This document shows positions 1 through 5,362 of a stretch of DNA of 5,885 nt, piece after piece. The DNA comes from Dethiosulfatibacter sp. (GTDB taxonomy: Bacteria > Bacillota > Clostridia > Tissierellales > Dethiosulfatibacteraceae). Made by a program: the position numbers and the translations under genes. The notes below the pieces were generated by a model, which saw nothing but the letters and a program-made list of their open reading frames with translations, had not been told where the DNA came from and ran no database searches. The DNA lies in assembly GCA_030591825.1 (NCBI GenBank), contig JAUVAG010000093.1:1-5885 (forward strand), read 5' to 3'. The stretch's first letter is position 1. Every line of letters starts with the position of its first letter.

Positions 1-31
1 TAATAATTGCAATAACGTGTTTTTTATTCAT
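1..31 (-). CDS. Start of an unidentified gene, cut by the left edge
   Basis: An ATG at 31-29 on the minus strand opens a frame reading MNKKHVIAII before the window ends. An AAAGGAG ribosome-binding sequence lies at 49-43, 11 nt upstream, which is slightly long but usable. The short basic start followed by hydrophobic residues would fit a signal peptide or membrane anchor, but ten residues do not identify a family. It would be the next gene downstream of the C39-like peptidase in the same direction, separated from it by a strong hairpin. The call rests only on the start codon, the ribosome-binding sequence and the open frame. Confidence 0.45.
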   Translation of the reverse strand, partial: MNKKHVIAII

Positions 32-83
32 AACCTATACGGCTCCTTTATAACGAAATTATTCCATCTATAAATCAAATGTT

Positions 84-126
84 ATATCTGAAAGCACATG
101 ATAGTTTTCCATGTGCTTTCAGATAT
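84..126 (-). terminator. 17-bp perfect hairpin after the C39-like peptidase gene
   Basis: Positions 84-100 are exactly complementary to 110-126, giving a 17-bp stem without mismatches and a 9-nt loop (101-109). It begins 13 nt beyond the peptidase stop codon, where a transcription terminator is expected. In the minus direction the sequence after the stem is AACATTTGATTTAT, T-rich but not a clean T run. The structure is therefore either an imperfect intrinsic terminator or an mRNA 3'-end stabiliser with partial read-through to the next gene. Confidence 0.6.
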
Positions 127-138
127 GATTATCTATAA

Positions 139-846
139 TTATAATTTATCATACACAACTATTCTATGGAAATCATAACCTTGATTTAGGTAATTCTGGA
201 GGTTGCTTGTTCCACCGCCATTAGGATCTATCACACCATAGTTAAGCCAAGATGTTCCACTTCCAATTAATGATTTTACAAGAACAAAATGAGTATCTTC
301 AATATCATTTGGATTTATAAACCCTATGATAACTGGATGACCTTCTTCTAAAGCAAGCACACAGGTATTCATCACCTCATTGTTTGTTGGTGACTCACGA
401 TATACTGATAAACTAGCATTACCATCAGAGCCTACATCAGCAGCTTTACTCCAATAAATAGGACAAGCATCATTCCCTAGGTCATTATTTAGTATTAGAG
501 GATTTGTATTAGCACCATAGTATTTAAACACCATAGCAACACATGTTAACGCACACCCCTCATCTTTAATAAATGTATGACATGTTTCCATAATTTCTTC
601 ATCCCAATCTTCATCCTTCTGATCAAAGGGAAGAATAGGTAGACTTATAGTAAATGTCGATCTTGTCCCTACAAGATTTTCATCAATCTTCCTATTATCT
701 AGATACATATTTATTTCAGGAACATCTCCATAATCAAGTTGAATACCGGAGTTTTCTTCAAAAACACTGTTGGTTAAAGCAAATACCGTCATACCTGACA
801 ACATTGTTAATACAATTATCATCAATGTTGCAATTATCTTTTTCAT
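139..846 (-). CDS. Secreted C39-like (papain-fold) cysteine peptidase
   Basis: The 235-residue protein starts with a signal peptide: MKK, a hydrophobic core at about 4-22 and a likely cut after VFA at residue 23. The mature part matches the C39-like peptidase pattern (Peptidase_C39_2 type). The catalytic cysteine is C98 in DEGCALTCVAM, the probable histidine is H186 in DTHFVLV within a GHPVIIGF...H segment, and the third residue is D207 in YGVIDPNGG. No transporter or membrane domain is present, so this is a free exported enzyme rather than the peptidase part of a bacteriocin ABC exporter. The start is supported by GGAGG at 858-854, 7 nt upstream. Only 37 nt separate it from the small secreted protein gene, so the two are probably one transcript. 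The substrate is unknown; a cell-surface or extracellular peptide is an inference. Confidence 0.8.
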   Translation of the reverse strand: MKKIIATLMIIVLTMLSGMTVFALTNSVFEENSGIQLDYGDVPEINMYLDNRKIDENLVGTRSTFTISLPILPFDQKDEDWDEEIMETCHTFIKDEGCALTCVAMVFKYYGANTNPLILNNDLGNDACPIYWSKAADVGSDGNASLSVYRESPTNNEVMNTCVLALEEGHPVIIGFINPNDIEDTHFVLVKSLIGSGTSWLNYGVIDPNGGGTSNLQNYLNQGYDFHRIVVYDKL

Positions 847-883
847 TTCAATTCCTCCAAATTTAGTTGTTTAGCTTGTTTTT

Positions 884-1309
884 CTAATAACAAATTTTAC
901 TGCTCTCATAACTTGTGCTTTCAATCACATACCCATTTACATAAACATACCCGTAAGAGATATATCTATAGGTATATCCGCTTTCTACATACCAGTCTTT
1001 TTCCAGGATGATGTCATTTCCATCAGCGCTGCTTGTCCAGTTCTTTACAGTTTTCCAGTCGCCATCCTTGTATTGTTGCAGGTATCCTGTAATTCTAACC
1101 TGATCTGAGTTATCTGCATACAAATATGATGCGACTGTAGCTTTACCGGAATCAGAGATATAGAAATCATTCTGAAAAAAATTGATGTAAGAAAATTTTG
1201 GTGAAATAATCGTTTTCTCATAATCCGCTGCATTTGCAGATACCAATGATAAGCCTAGCAAAACAACAGCCATGATAAAGACAAATATGTGTCTCTTGTA
1301 TAACACCAT
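884..1309 (-). CDS. Small secreted protein, possibly DUF6147-like
   Basis: I take the ATG at 1309 (141 residues). It is preceded by AAAGGAGGTGAT (about 1327-1316), close to a full anti-Shine-Dalgarno match, whereas the in-frame ATG at 1330 lies upstream of that site and lacks one of its own. The protein has a signal peptide with a hydrophobic core at about 8-24 and a likely cut after SANA near residue 27. The rest is beta-rich with many aromatic residues: a repeated Y/W pattern, VRITGYLQQYKDGDWKTV at 71-88, GYTYRYISYGYVYVNGY at 111-127. This arrangement reminds me of small secreted clostridial proteins grouped as DUF6147, but that link is from memory and uncertain. No catalytic motif is visible. 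Its place after a sigma/anti-sigma pair and before a secreted peptidase suggests an envelope-stress output. Confidence 0.65.
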   Translation of the reverse strand: MVLYKRHIFVFIMAVVLLGLSLVSANAADYEKTIISPKFSYINFFQNDFYISDSGKATVASYLYADNSDQVRITGYLQQYKDGDWKTVKNWTSSADGNDIILEKDWYVESGYTYRYISYGYVYVNGYVIESTSYESSKICY

Positions 1310-1341
1310 AATAAAATCACCTCCTTTCATTTATGCCCTCA

Positions 1342-1376
1342 CTATATATAACAATTTAGGAAGGTGATTTGTTACA
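1342..1376 (-). promoter_or_regulatory. Candidate ECF-sigma promoter for the two secreted proteins
   Basis: Reading the minus strand, TGTAACA (1376-1370) is followed after 17 nt by GTTATATATAG (1352-1342). A transcript starting near 1335 would leave a leader of about 25 nt before the ATG at 1309, with the ribosome-binding site inside it. The upstream element resembles the TGTAAC/TGAAAC -35 boxes of ECF sigma factors rather than TTGACA. Its position after the anti-sigma gene suits an operon switched on by the neighbouring sigma factor. The assignment is inferred from position and motif look only; a housekeeping sigma factor could use the TATATA part. Confidence 0.5.
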
Positions 1377-1388
1377 CTTTTTTTGAAA

Positions 1389-2123
1389 TTATTTTTTATT
1401 TTTTTTCATACTCTCAGAAATTTTGATTATTTCTTCTACACTTACTTGTCCATTTATATTGAAACTTACTTCGTCATTATACCAGAACAGCATAATCTCA
1501 TTCCCTTTGATTATTAGCTGTCCCTTGTTGCCATCAATTGCGACTTCCTTAACCTCTGCATCTTCTGTGTCAAGCTGAAGATCAGTTCCGTTCCTTGCTT
1601 GTGTAATTATTATTTGGTTCTCTCCATCTGTATACTTCAGCACCTTTATTGCTCCTCCGCCTGCAGAGGTTTCAAAGAAATAACCTTCTGGCATATATTC
1701 TGGACTGTAGTAACTTTCCCAATCTAGTTTTGGAGTTAAACTGTCGCTGTTTTCTACATCGATTCTTACCTCTGTATAATTTTCATTTTTCTCCATGAAA
1801 AAATTGAAAACCCTTATTCGAACAGCTTCAACTGAAAATACTACCGCTGACATAGCTGTGAACAATACCAGTAATATGATTGCAGCTCTTTTAGAAAACC
1901 TCTTAATTCTTGTAAGCAGTTTCTTTTTATCCTCGTCTTTTCTTTTTGTTTCAACATAATTATAAAACCATTCGTCAAGAGAAGTCGGAACCTCAATCTT
2001 TTTTATCTCTTCTTTTTTGCTATTTAAATCATTTATTATGTTTTCTACATGTGCTTCACCTATACAGCTATAATAAGCTTCCATCATTTTGCTGGTTTCA
2101 TCTCCGCTATTGCGCTTTTTCAT
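1389..2123 (-). CDS. Membrane anti-sigma factor with DUF4367-like C-terminal domain
   Basis: The chosen start is the ATG at 2123 (244 residues), with GGAGG at 2136-2132 and 8 nt spacing; an in-frame ATG at 2147 has no comparable site. Residues 1-78 are a charged cytoplasmic part with helical stretches, including LDEWFYNYVETK at about 49-60, expected to bind the sigma factor. One transmembrane helix spans about 79-97, flanked by lysine and arginine. The outer part opens with VEAVRIRVFNFF and contains YYSPEYMPEGYFFETS at about 138-153 and a C-terminal ISESMKK, features I associate with DUF4367 proteins paired with ECF sigma factors. It overlaps the sigma gene by 17 nt, indicating translational coupling. 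The family would tether and release sigma in response to an outside signal, which is not identifiable here. This gene is intact although the sigma gene is broken. Confidence 0.78.
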   Translation of the reverse strand: MKKRNSGDETSKMMEAYYSCIGEAHVENIINDLNSKKEEIKKIEVPTSLDEWFYNYVETKRKDEDKKKLLTRIKRFSKRAAIILLVLFTAMSAVVFSVEAVRIRVFNFFMEKNENYTEVRIDVENSDSLTPKLDWESYYSPEYMPEGYFFETSAGGGAIKVLKYTDGENQIIITQARNGTDLQLDTEDAEVKEVAIDGNKGQLIIKGNEIMLFWYNDEVSFNINGQVSVEEIIKISESMKKNKK

Positions 2124-2666
2124 CAGCTTTACCTCCGATAATTTCATGAAGCGCCTTTCTTGCCCTCATAAGTCTTATTCTGACATTTCCTTCACTTATG
2201 GACAGAATGCCTGCAATTTCATTGTTTGAATATCCATAATAATACTTAAGCGAAAGCATATCAGCATATTCCTCTTTGATCTCTGCCAATTTTCTAGATA
2301 TCCATTCCTTTTGGTCAAGCCTCAACACATGCAGCTCAGGATTCACAGCCTCATCATCGCATATTGCATTTTCATATCCTTCAATGCTCACAGTTTTTCT
2401 TCGCTGTCGCTTCCTGTATATATTGATGGATATCCTTCTAACTATAATAACAATAAGCCCCAGTGTTTTGTTACACTTAGGATTAAAATCTTCATCGATA
2501 TATTCTGATATTTTAAGCAAAGCTTCCTGGACAACATCTTCAGCTTCATACTCATCATGTAGAATATCTCTTGCAATATAAACAGTTTCTGTTTATGAAC
2601 TTTGTAGATTTCCTCCAGTTTGCTTCTTTCTACTGCATCCTCTATAATCATTAAAAAAGCTATCAT
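2107..2666 (-). pseudogene. ECF-type RNA polymerase sigma factor, split by a -1 frameshift
   Basis: The start is the ATG at 2666-2664, preceded by an AAGGGGTG ribosome-binding sequence. The first frame reads MIAFLMIIEDAVERSKLEEI then YKVHKQKLF and should continue in another frame as YIARDILHDEYEAEDVVQEA, the sigma region 2 pattern. The switch needs one extra A in the AAA run at 2580-2582 (T on the coding strand). Repaired, the protein is 186 residues, normal for the family: region 2 at about 20-90, with a basic IYRKRQRRK near its end, and region 4 at about 125-175, with the helix-turn-helix YSNNEIAGILSISEGNVRIR. As written, translation from the ATG gives 74 residues, and only region 4 plus part of region 2 stays open in the second frame (from about 2520). 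It is either a recent mutation or a homopolymer error. No canonical slippery heptamer supports programmed frameshifting. Confidence 0.8.
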
Positions 2667-2692
2667 TTTTGCACCCCTTTTCCCATTTAAAT

Positions 2693-2716
2693 ACGATATC
2701 CAAGAGTAGATATCGT
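2693..2716 (-). other. Hairpin in the sigma-gene leader
   Basis: ACGATATC at 2693-2700 pairs exactly with GATATCGT at 2709-2716 around an 8-nt loop. It lies in the predicted untranslated leader, ending about 26 nt before the sigma start codon and just upstream of its ribosome-binding site. A role in mRNA stability or translation is possible, but the stem is short and AT-rich. Confidence 0.3.
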
Positions 2717-2760
2717 CTAGCACTTTTAACCATATGCCTAAATATCCACACATCAATATT

Positions 2761-2789
2761 ATAATACTATTTTAGACAGAAATCATCAA
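2761..2789 (-). promoter_or_regulatory. Candidate housekeeping promoter of the sigma/anti-sigma genes
   Basis: On the minus strand, TTGATG (2789-2784) and TATTAT (2766-2761) are separated by 17 nt and match the SigA -35/-10 pattern at 4 of 6 and 5 of 6 positions. Transcription would begin near 2754, giving a leader of about 88 nt before the ATG at 2666. The TGTAACA-type element proposed for the downstream secreted-protein genes is absent here, so autoregulation by the same sigma factor is not evident. Confidence 0.45.
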
Positions 2790-2872
2790 CTAACGAGTAT
2801 TTATTATTTTGTTTTTCATCGCTACCTAAATGACTCTATTTCAACATCATTTGTTGTCATTTGTCTAAAATA

Positions 2873-2899
2873 AAAACAGCATGATTTTTATGCTATTTT
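2873..2899 (-). terminator. Orphan terminator-like hairpin
   Basis: AGCAT (2878-2882) pairs with ATGCT (2890-2894). After one mismatch, AAAA (2873-2876) pairs with TTTT (2896-2899). On the minus strand the stem runs into GTTTTTATTTT, which resembles a weak intrinsic terminator. No minus-strand gene lies immediately upstream to need it, so it may be a remnant, or it may shield the sigma promoter from antisense transcripts. Evidence is weak because the stem is short and AT-rich. Confidence 0.3.
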
Positions 2900-2989
2900 G
2901 GTTAAGGCCTATTATTTTGGAAATAATCCTTTATTCGTCATGATTGCTTGTAATGAACAAGATAATCATATATATTATTCATGAAAAAA

Positions 2990-2998
2990 TGATATAAT
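2990..2998 (+). promoter_or_regulatory. Extended -10 promoter of the zinc-ribbon/sfsA operon
   Basis: TGATATAAT is a perfect TATAAT box (2993-2998) preceded by the TGn extension. No good -35 box sits 16-18 nt upstream, which is common for extended -10 promoters. Transcription would start near 3005, about 25 nt before the start codon at 3030. Confidence 0.5.
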
Positions 2999-3029
2999 TA
3001 AGTGTTCAATAAAATTAAGAGGTGTTTTT

Positions 3030-3929
3030 ATGATAGGAGTAGCGTTTATACCGTTTGTAATTATATTTTTCATACAATTAATGCTTGCAATATTTGTATA
3101 CAACGACAGTAATAAAAGAGGAATGAATTCCGTTCTGTGGGTTCTAATAACCATCTTGTTACCCAATTTTATCGGTTTCATAGTATATCTGGTAGTAAGG
3201 GGACAGGCCGGTACACAGCTTGGAGAAAAATTAAAGGATTTACAGTCTCATCAGTGGGAACAGAATAACAGACCTGAAGACAGAGTTGATACAAGAAGCG
3301 AAGATATAATTGATTCAAGGAAAAAATCCGAAAGCAAGCAGTATTACAGTACCAAAACACCAAAGGGCGGAGGTACGAGATGCCAGACCTGTGGAAGGAT
3401 TATTTCAGGATATCCAAACAAGTGTCCATACTGCGAAGCTCCAGTTCACAATGAAATGCATGAAGATGATGATTTAATGAGGGCAAATGCCGCACGAAAA
3501 GGAATAATAGCAGTTGTGGCAGTATTTCTTGCAATTGGAATGCTTGCTTTTGCATTGATTTCACTCACTCCCTTCAGGCATATGGAGATTTCAGAAGTTA
3601 TCGATACCTTCAAATACGATATTTTTAATGGTGAGGATAAAAATGCAAGCTCCATAATAAGCAGCAAGTATTCCTACTGGGATGGAACAAAGGAAAAAAT
3701 CATAGAAGCCGACAAGGATGGAGTTCTTGATATTGAATTTGAAATGGAATCCAAGGAAGGAATACTTTATGCAGTCATTAAGGACAATGACAATAATATT
3801 ATGTACAATATTCCGGGAAACATACATGAAGTCATAGAAATAGATGTAGAAAAGGGAGAAAGATACTATATATCCATAGTAGGACAGGAAACAAAGGGAT
3901 TTTATAAATTTGAATGGAGTATTAAATAA
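3030..3929 (+). CDS. Membrane protein: PLDc_N-like region, zinc ribbon, extracytoplasmic domain
   Basis: This 299-residue protein has several parts. Residues 4-56 form two membrane helices (about 4-22 and 34-56) joined by VYNDSNKRGMNS, with LPNFIGFIVYLVVR after it; this matches the short hydrophobic PLDc_N type module found without a phospholipase domain. Residues 60-115 are a polar, probably disordered linker. A zinc ribbon follows, with C118, C121, C132 and C135 in two CxxC knuckles (RCQTCGR and CPYCEAP). A third helix spans about 157-179. The last 120 residues look beta-rich and aromatic, ending YYISIVGQETKGFYKFEWS, and would lie outside the cell if the zinc ribbon is cytoplasmic. The start has AGAGGTG at 3018-3024. 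The stop overlaps the sfsA start by one base. The exact function is not recognisable; a sensing or scaffold role at the membrane is an inference. Confidence 0.75.
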   Translation: MIGVAFIPFVIIFFIQLMLAIFVYNDSNKRGMNSVLWVLITILLPNFIGFIVYLVVRGQAGTQLGEKLKDLQSHQWEQNNRPEDRVDTRSEDIIDSRKKSESKQYYSTKTPKGGGTRCQTCGRIISGYPNKCPYCEAPVHNEMHEDDDLMRANAARKGIIAVVAVFLAIGMLAFALISLTPFRHMEISEVIDTFKYDIFNGEDKNASSIISSKYSYWDGTKEKIIEADKDGVLDIEFEMESKEGILYAVIKDNDNNIMYNIPGNIHEVIEIDVEKGERYYISIVGQETKGFYKFEWSIK

Positions 3930-4627
3930 TGAAGTATGCAGACATAGTAGAGGGTATTTTTCTAAAGAGGCCCAACAGGTTCATAGCGGAAGTACTGATT
4001 GATGGGAAGGAGCACAGTGTTCATGTGAAGAATACAGGACGGTGTAGAGAAATACTCATTGAAGGAACAAGGATATACCTTCAGGAATCGGACAATCCCA
4101 AAAGGAAGACAAGATTTTCCCTTATCAGCGCCTACAAAGGAGACATGCTAATAAACATAGACTCCCAGGTTCCCAATAGGGTTGTTTATGATGCCTTTAA
4201 AGACAAGAAAATTGAAGGCTACGAAGATATTCTTCTTCTTAAAAAGGAAAGGACCTACGGTAATTCAAGGTTTGATCTGTATTATGAAAGAGAAGATGGA
4301 AGAAAGGGATTTGTTGAAGTAAAGGGAGTAACCCTTGAAAAGAATGGAATATCAATGTTTCCAGATGCTCCGACAGAGCGTGGAAGGAAGCATCTGCTTG
4401 AACTGAAGTCTGCAAAAGAAGAGGGTTATGAATGTTCAGTGTTCTTTCTGATACAAATTGAGGATATCTTGGAGTTTATTCCCAATTATGAGATGGATAT
4501 AAAATTTGCAGAAGCATTGAAAACAGCAGAAAAAGCTGGTGTAAATATACTGGTATACAACTCAAAAGTCAGTAGTGATGAAATTAAAATAGATAAAAAG
4601 GTGGAATACAGTCTAAATGATTATTGA
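3929..4627 (+). CDS. sfsA: SfsA family DNA/RNA nuclease (sugar fermentation stimulation protein homologue)
   Basis: The 232 residues are the usual length for SfsA and show its signature blocks: KRPNRFIAEV near the N-terminus, HVKNTGRCREIL (about 32-43), ERTYGNSRFDLYYE (107-120), FVEVKGVTL (128-136) and MFPDAPTERGRKHL (143-156). D116 and the E130-V-K132 pair form the PD-(D/E)xK nuclease core, and all are present, so the enzyme should be active. The family has an N-terminal OB-like part and a C-terminal nuclease part. SfsA was first named in E. coli for effects on maltose metabolism; its cellular role in Firmicutes is poorly defined. The ATG overlaps the preceding stop as TAATG, with GGAG about 9 nt upstream, so translation is probably coupled. 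No sugar genes are nearby. Confidence 0.93.
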   Translation: MKYADIVEGIFLKRPNRFIAEVLIDGKEHSVHVKNTGRCREILIEGTRIYLQESDNPKRKTRFSLISAYKGDMLINIDSQVPNRVVYDAFKDKKIEGYEDILLLKKERTYGNSRFDLYYEREDGRKGFVEVKGVTLEKNGISMFPDAPTERGRKHLLELKSAKEEGYECSVFFLIQIEDILEFIPNYEMDIKFAEALKTAEKAGVNILVYNSKVSSDEIKIDKKVEYSLNDY

Positions 4628-4841
4628 AATAAGCAAGGTGTTTCTTTATAATACAGAAATTGAAAGCCATATTGAATTAGATCTTTTAGAACCTTGTTCA
4701 ATAAAAAGGCTCATAGAGAGACTTAACCTTGAAAATATGGGATATGCGGTTTTTTTTGTAAATGGAAAAGAAGTTAAGAAGGGCCATATTTTGAGTAATG
4801 AGGATAATCTAAGAATACTACCTATTTTTGGCGGCGGATGA
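4617..4841 (+). CDS. ThiS/MoaD-like ubiquitin-fold sulfur-carrier protein
   Basis: At 74 residues this has the size and layout of the beta-grasp sulfur carriers. The conserved middle VFFVNGKEVKKGHILSNED (about 45-63) corresponds to the V-NG...L-dgD segment of ThiS and MoaD, and the chain ends RILPIFGGG. A terminal diglycine is the site adenylated and thiocarboxylated by a ThiF/MoeB-type E1 enzyme in this family. The gene overlaps the sfsA end by 11 nt, with AAGGTGG at about 4597-4603 as ribosome-binding sequence (rather far, 12-13 nt). No thiamin, molybdopterin or E1-type gene is present in the window. I cannot tell whether it serves thiamin, molybdenum/tungsten cofactor or another thiolation pathway, so I give no symbol. 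The intact GGG end argues that it is functional. Confidence 0.82.
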   Translation: MIIEISKVFLYNTEIESHIELDLLEPCSIKRLIERLNLENMGYAVFFVNGKEVKKGHILSNEDNLRILPIFGGG

Positions 4842-4873
4842 TTGTGAATAACACATTAGAGAAGAGGTATTGA

Positions 4874-5254
4874 ATGATCAAAAATGAATCAATGGAGATG
4901 TATCTTGAGACAGTCTATATTCTTGAGGAAAGAAGCGGACATGCCCACGTTACCGAAATAGCAAAAGAACTTGATGTTTCAAAACCCAGTGTTACTAAGT
5001 CTATGAAATATTTGAGAGCAAAGGGTTTTGTGGAAAAGGAGCCTTATGGTTCTGTAACACTTACGGAGAAGGGTAGGGAAATAGCGAAGAAAATTTATAG
5101 AAATCATCTTGCAATAACCCGTTTTTTGGAGACATCATTGAATATGAAACCTGAAGATGCTGATAAAGATGCATGTAGAATAGAGCATGTAATTAGTAAC
5201 AGTATGCTTGAAGCCATAGAGGAATACTTGAAGAATAAAGATGCAGATAGTTAA
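4874..5254 (+). CDS. DtxR/MntR-family metal-dependent transcriptional regulator
   Basis: The 126 residues comprise an N-terminal winged helix (about 5-65; recognition helix near KPSVTKSMKYLRAKG, wing near EKEPYGSVTLT) and a helical dimerisation and metal domain (about 66-125). There is no C-terminal SH3-like domain, so the build is MntR-like. The metal ligands nevertheless look DtxR-like: M9 in SMEMYLETVY, and C101, E104 and H105 in DACRIEHVIS, matching DtxR Met10, Cys102, Glu105 and His106. H78 matches ancillary His79, while the DtxR Glu83 and His98 positions appear to be T82 and D97. This points to ferrous iron sensing. The feo genes directly downstream agree. AGAGGT at 4863-4868 supports the start. 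It lies 32 nt after the sulfur-carrier gene and probably shares its transcript. The family represses when metal-loaded. Confidence 0.88.
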   Translation: MIKNESMEMYLETVYILEERSGHAHVTEIAKELDVSKPSVTKSMKYLRAKGFVEKEPYGSVTLTEKGREIAKKIYRNHLAITRFLETSLNMKPEDADKDACRIEHVISNSMLEAIEEYLKNKDADS

Positions 5255-5258
5255 GGGT

Positions 5259-5286
5259 AATTAACCAAAATGGTTTTCTGTTAATT
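5259..5286 (+). terminator. Inverted repeat after the DtxR-type gene; weak terminator or operator
   Basis: AATTAAC (5259-5265) is complementary to GTTAATT (5280-5286), and an alternative inner stem pairs AACCA (5263-5267) with TGGTT (5271-5275), followed by TTCTGTT. It begins 5 nt past the stop codon, so it may end the dtxR transcript. It is short and AT-rich, and also ends just 2 nt before the feoA -35 box, so it could be a regulator binding site instead. Confidence 0.35.
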
Positions 5287-5288
5287 CG

Positions 5289-5305
5289 TTGACAATCATT
5301 ATCAA
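5289..5305. promoter_or_regulatory. Fur-type operator overlapping the feoA -35 box
   Basis: TTGACAATCATTATCAA is an 8-1-8 palindrome with one mismatch. Its 15-bp core TGACAATCATTATCA differs from the Fur 7-1-7 consensus TGATAATnATTATCA at one base, and that base creates the perfect TTGACA. Binding here would block RNA polymerase. Which protein uses it (Fur, or the DtxR-type regulator encoded upstream) is not shown; no fur gene is in the window. Confidence 0.65.
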
Positions 5306-5317
5306 ATGGTATATTCT
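5289..5317 (+). promoter_or_regulatory. Promoter of feoAB
   Basis: A perfect TTGACA (-35, 5289-5294) is followed after exactly 17 nt by TATTCT (-10, 5312-5317). Transcription would start near 5324, giving a leader of about 39 nt before the feoA ATG. This is the best housekeeping promoter in the window and lets feoAB be expressed independently of the genes upstream. Confidence 0.7.
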
Positions 5318-5332
5318 ATTATTGTTGCATAA

Positions 5333-5342
5333 GGTTAACTTT
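5333..5342. repeat. GGTTAACTTT element downstream of the feoA promoter
   Basis: This 10-mer sits at about +10 to +19 of the predicted transcript, within the imperfect palindrome AAGGTTAACTTT (5331-5342). The same 10-mer returns at 5679-5688 and inverted at 5696-5705. The AGGTTA half resembles half of the classical DtxR box, so it is a candidate operator; this is inference from look and position. Confidence 0.4.
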
Positions 5343-5362
5343 AGTGTGACGAGGAGGTTGAA

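Larger units (their letters stand above)
2667..3029. other. Divergent intergenic region between the sigma gene and the zinc-ribbon gene
   Basis: These 363 bases hold no gene that I can support. Contents from left to right: the sigma-gene leader with an 8-bp hairpin (2693-2716), a candidate minus-strand promoter (2761-2789), an 11-bp inverted repeat (2768-2778 with 2862-2872), a small terminator-like hairpin (2873-2899), and an extended -10 promoter for the plus-strand gene (2990-2998). About 2900-2980 is AT-rich and shows nothing else recognisable. Confidence 0.7.

Noticed and set aside
32..83. Second ECF-type promoter before the gene at the left edge, from TAACA and CGTTATAAAG
   Set aside because: The spacing between the two elements is about 25 nt instead of 17, and the second element overlaps the ribosome-binding region.
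139..846. Bacteriocin leader peptidase/exporter system
   Set aside because: The C39-like protein is a free secreted enzyme without ABC transporter domains, and no double-glycine precursor peptide is encoded nearby.
1310..1330. Upstream ATG at 1330 as start of the small secreted protein
   Set aside because: It precedes the strong AAAGGAGGTGAT site and would sit almost at the predicted transcript start; the ATG at 1309 fits both the ribosome-binding site and the signal peptide.
2276..2581. Plus-strand open frames across the sigma gene
   Set aside because: They are antisense to a recognisable sigma factor, have no ribosome-binding site and resemble no family.
2570..2590. Programmed ribosomal frameshift in the sigma gene
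   Set aside because: The coding-strand sequence around the break (AAA CUG UUU AUA) offers no tandem slippery heptamer, and no obvious downstream stimulatory hairpin is seen.
2442..2756. A 104-codon minus-strand reading frame starting at 2756
   Set aside because: Its ATG lies next to the predicted transcription start with no ribosome-binding site. Only its middle (from 2666) is sigma-factor sequence; after about 2580 it is out-of-frame sigma DNA.
3446..3827. Minus-strand open frames inside the zinc-ribbon gene
   Set aside because: They lie opposite a gene with clear domains and lack ribosome-binding sites.
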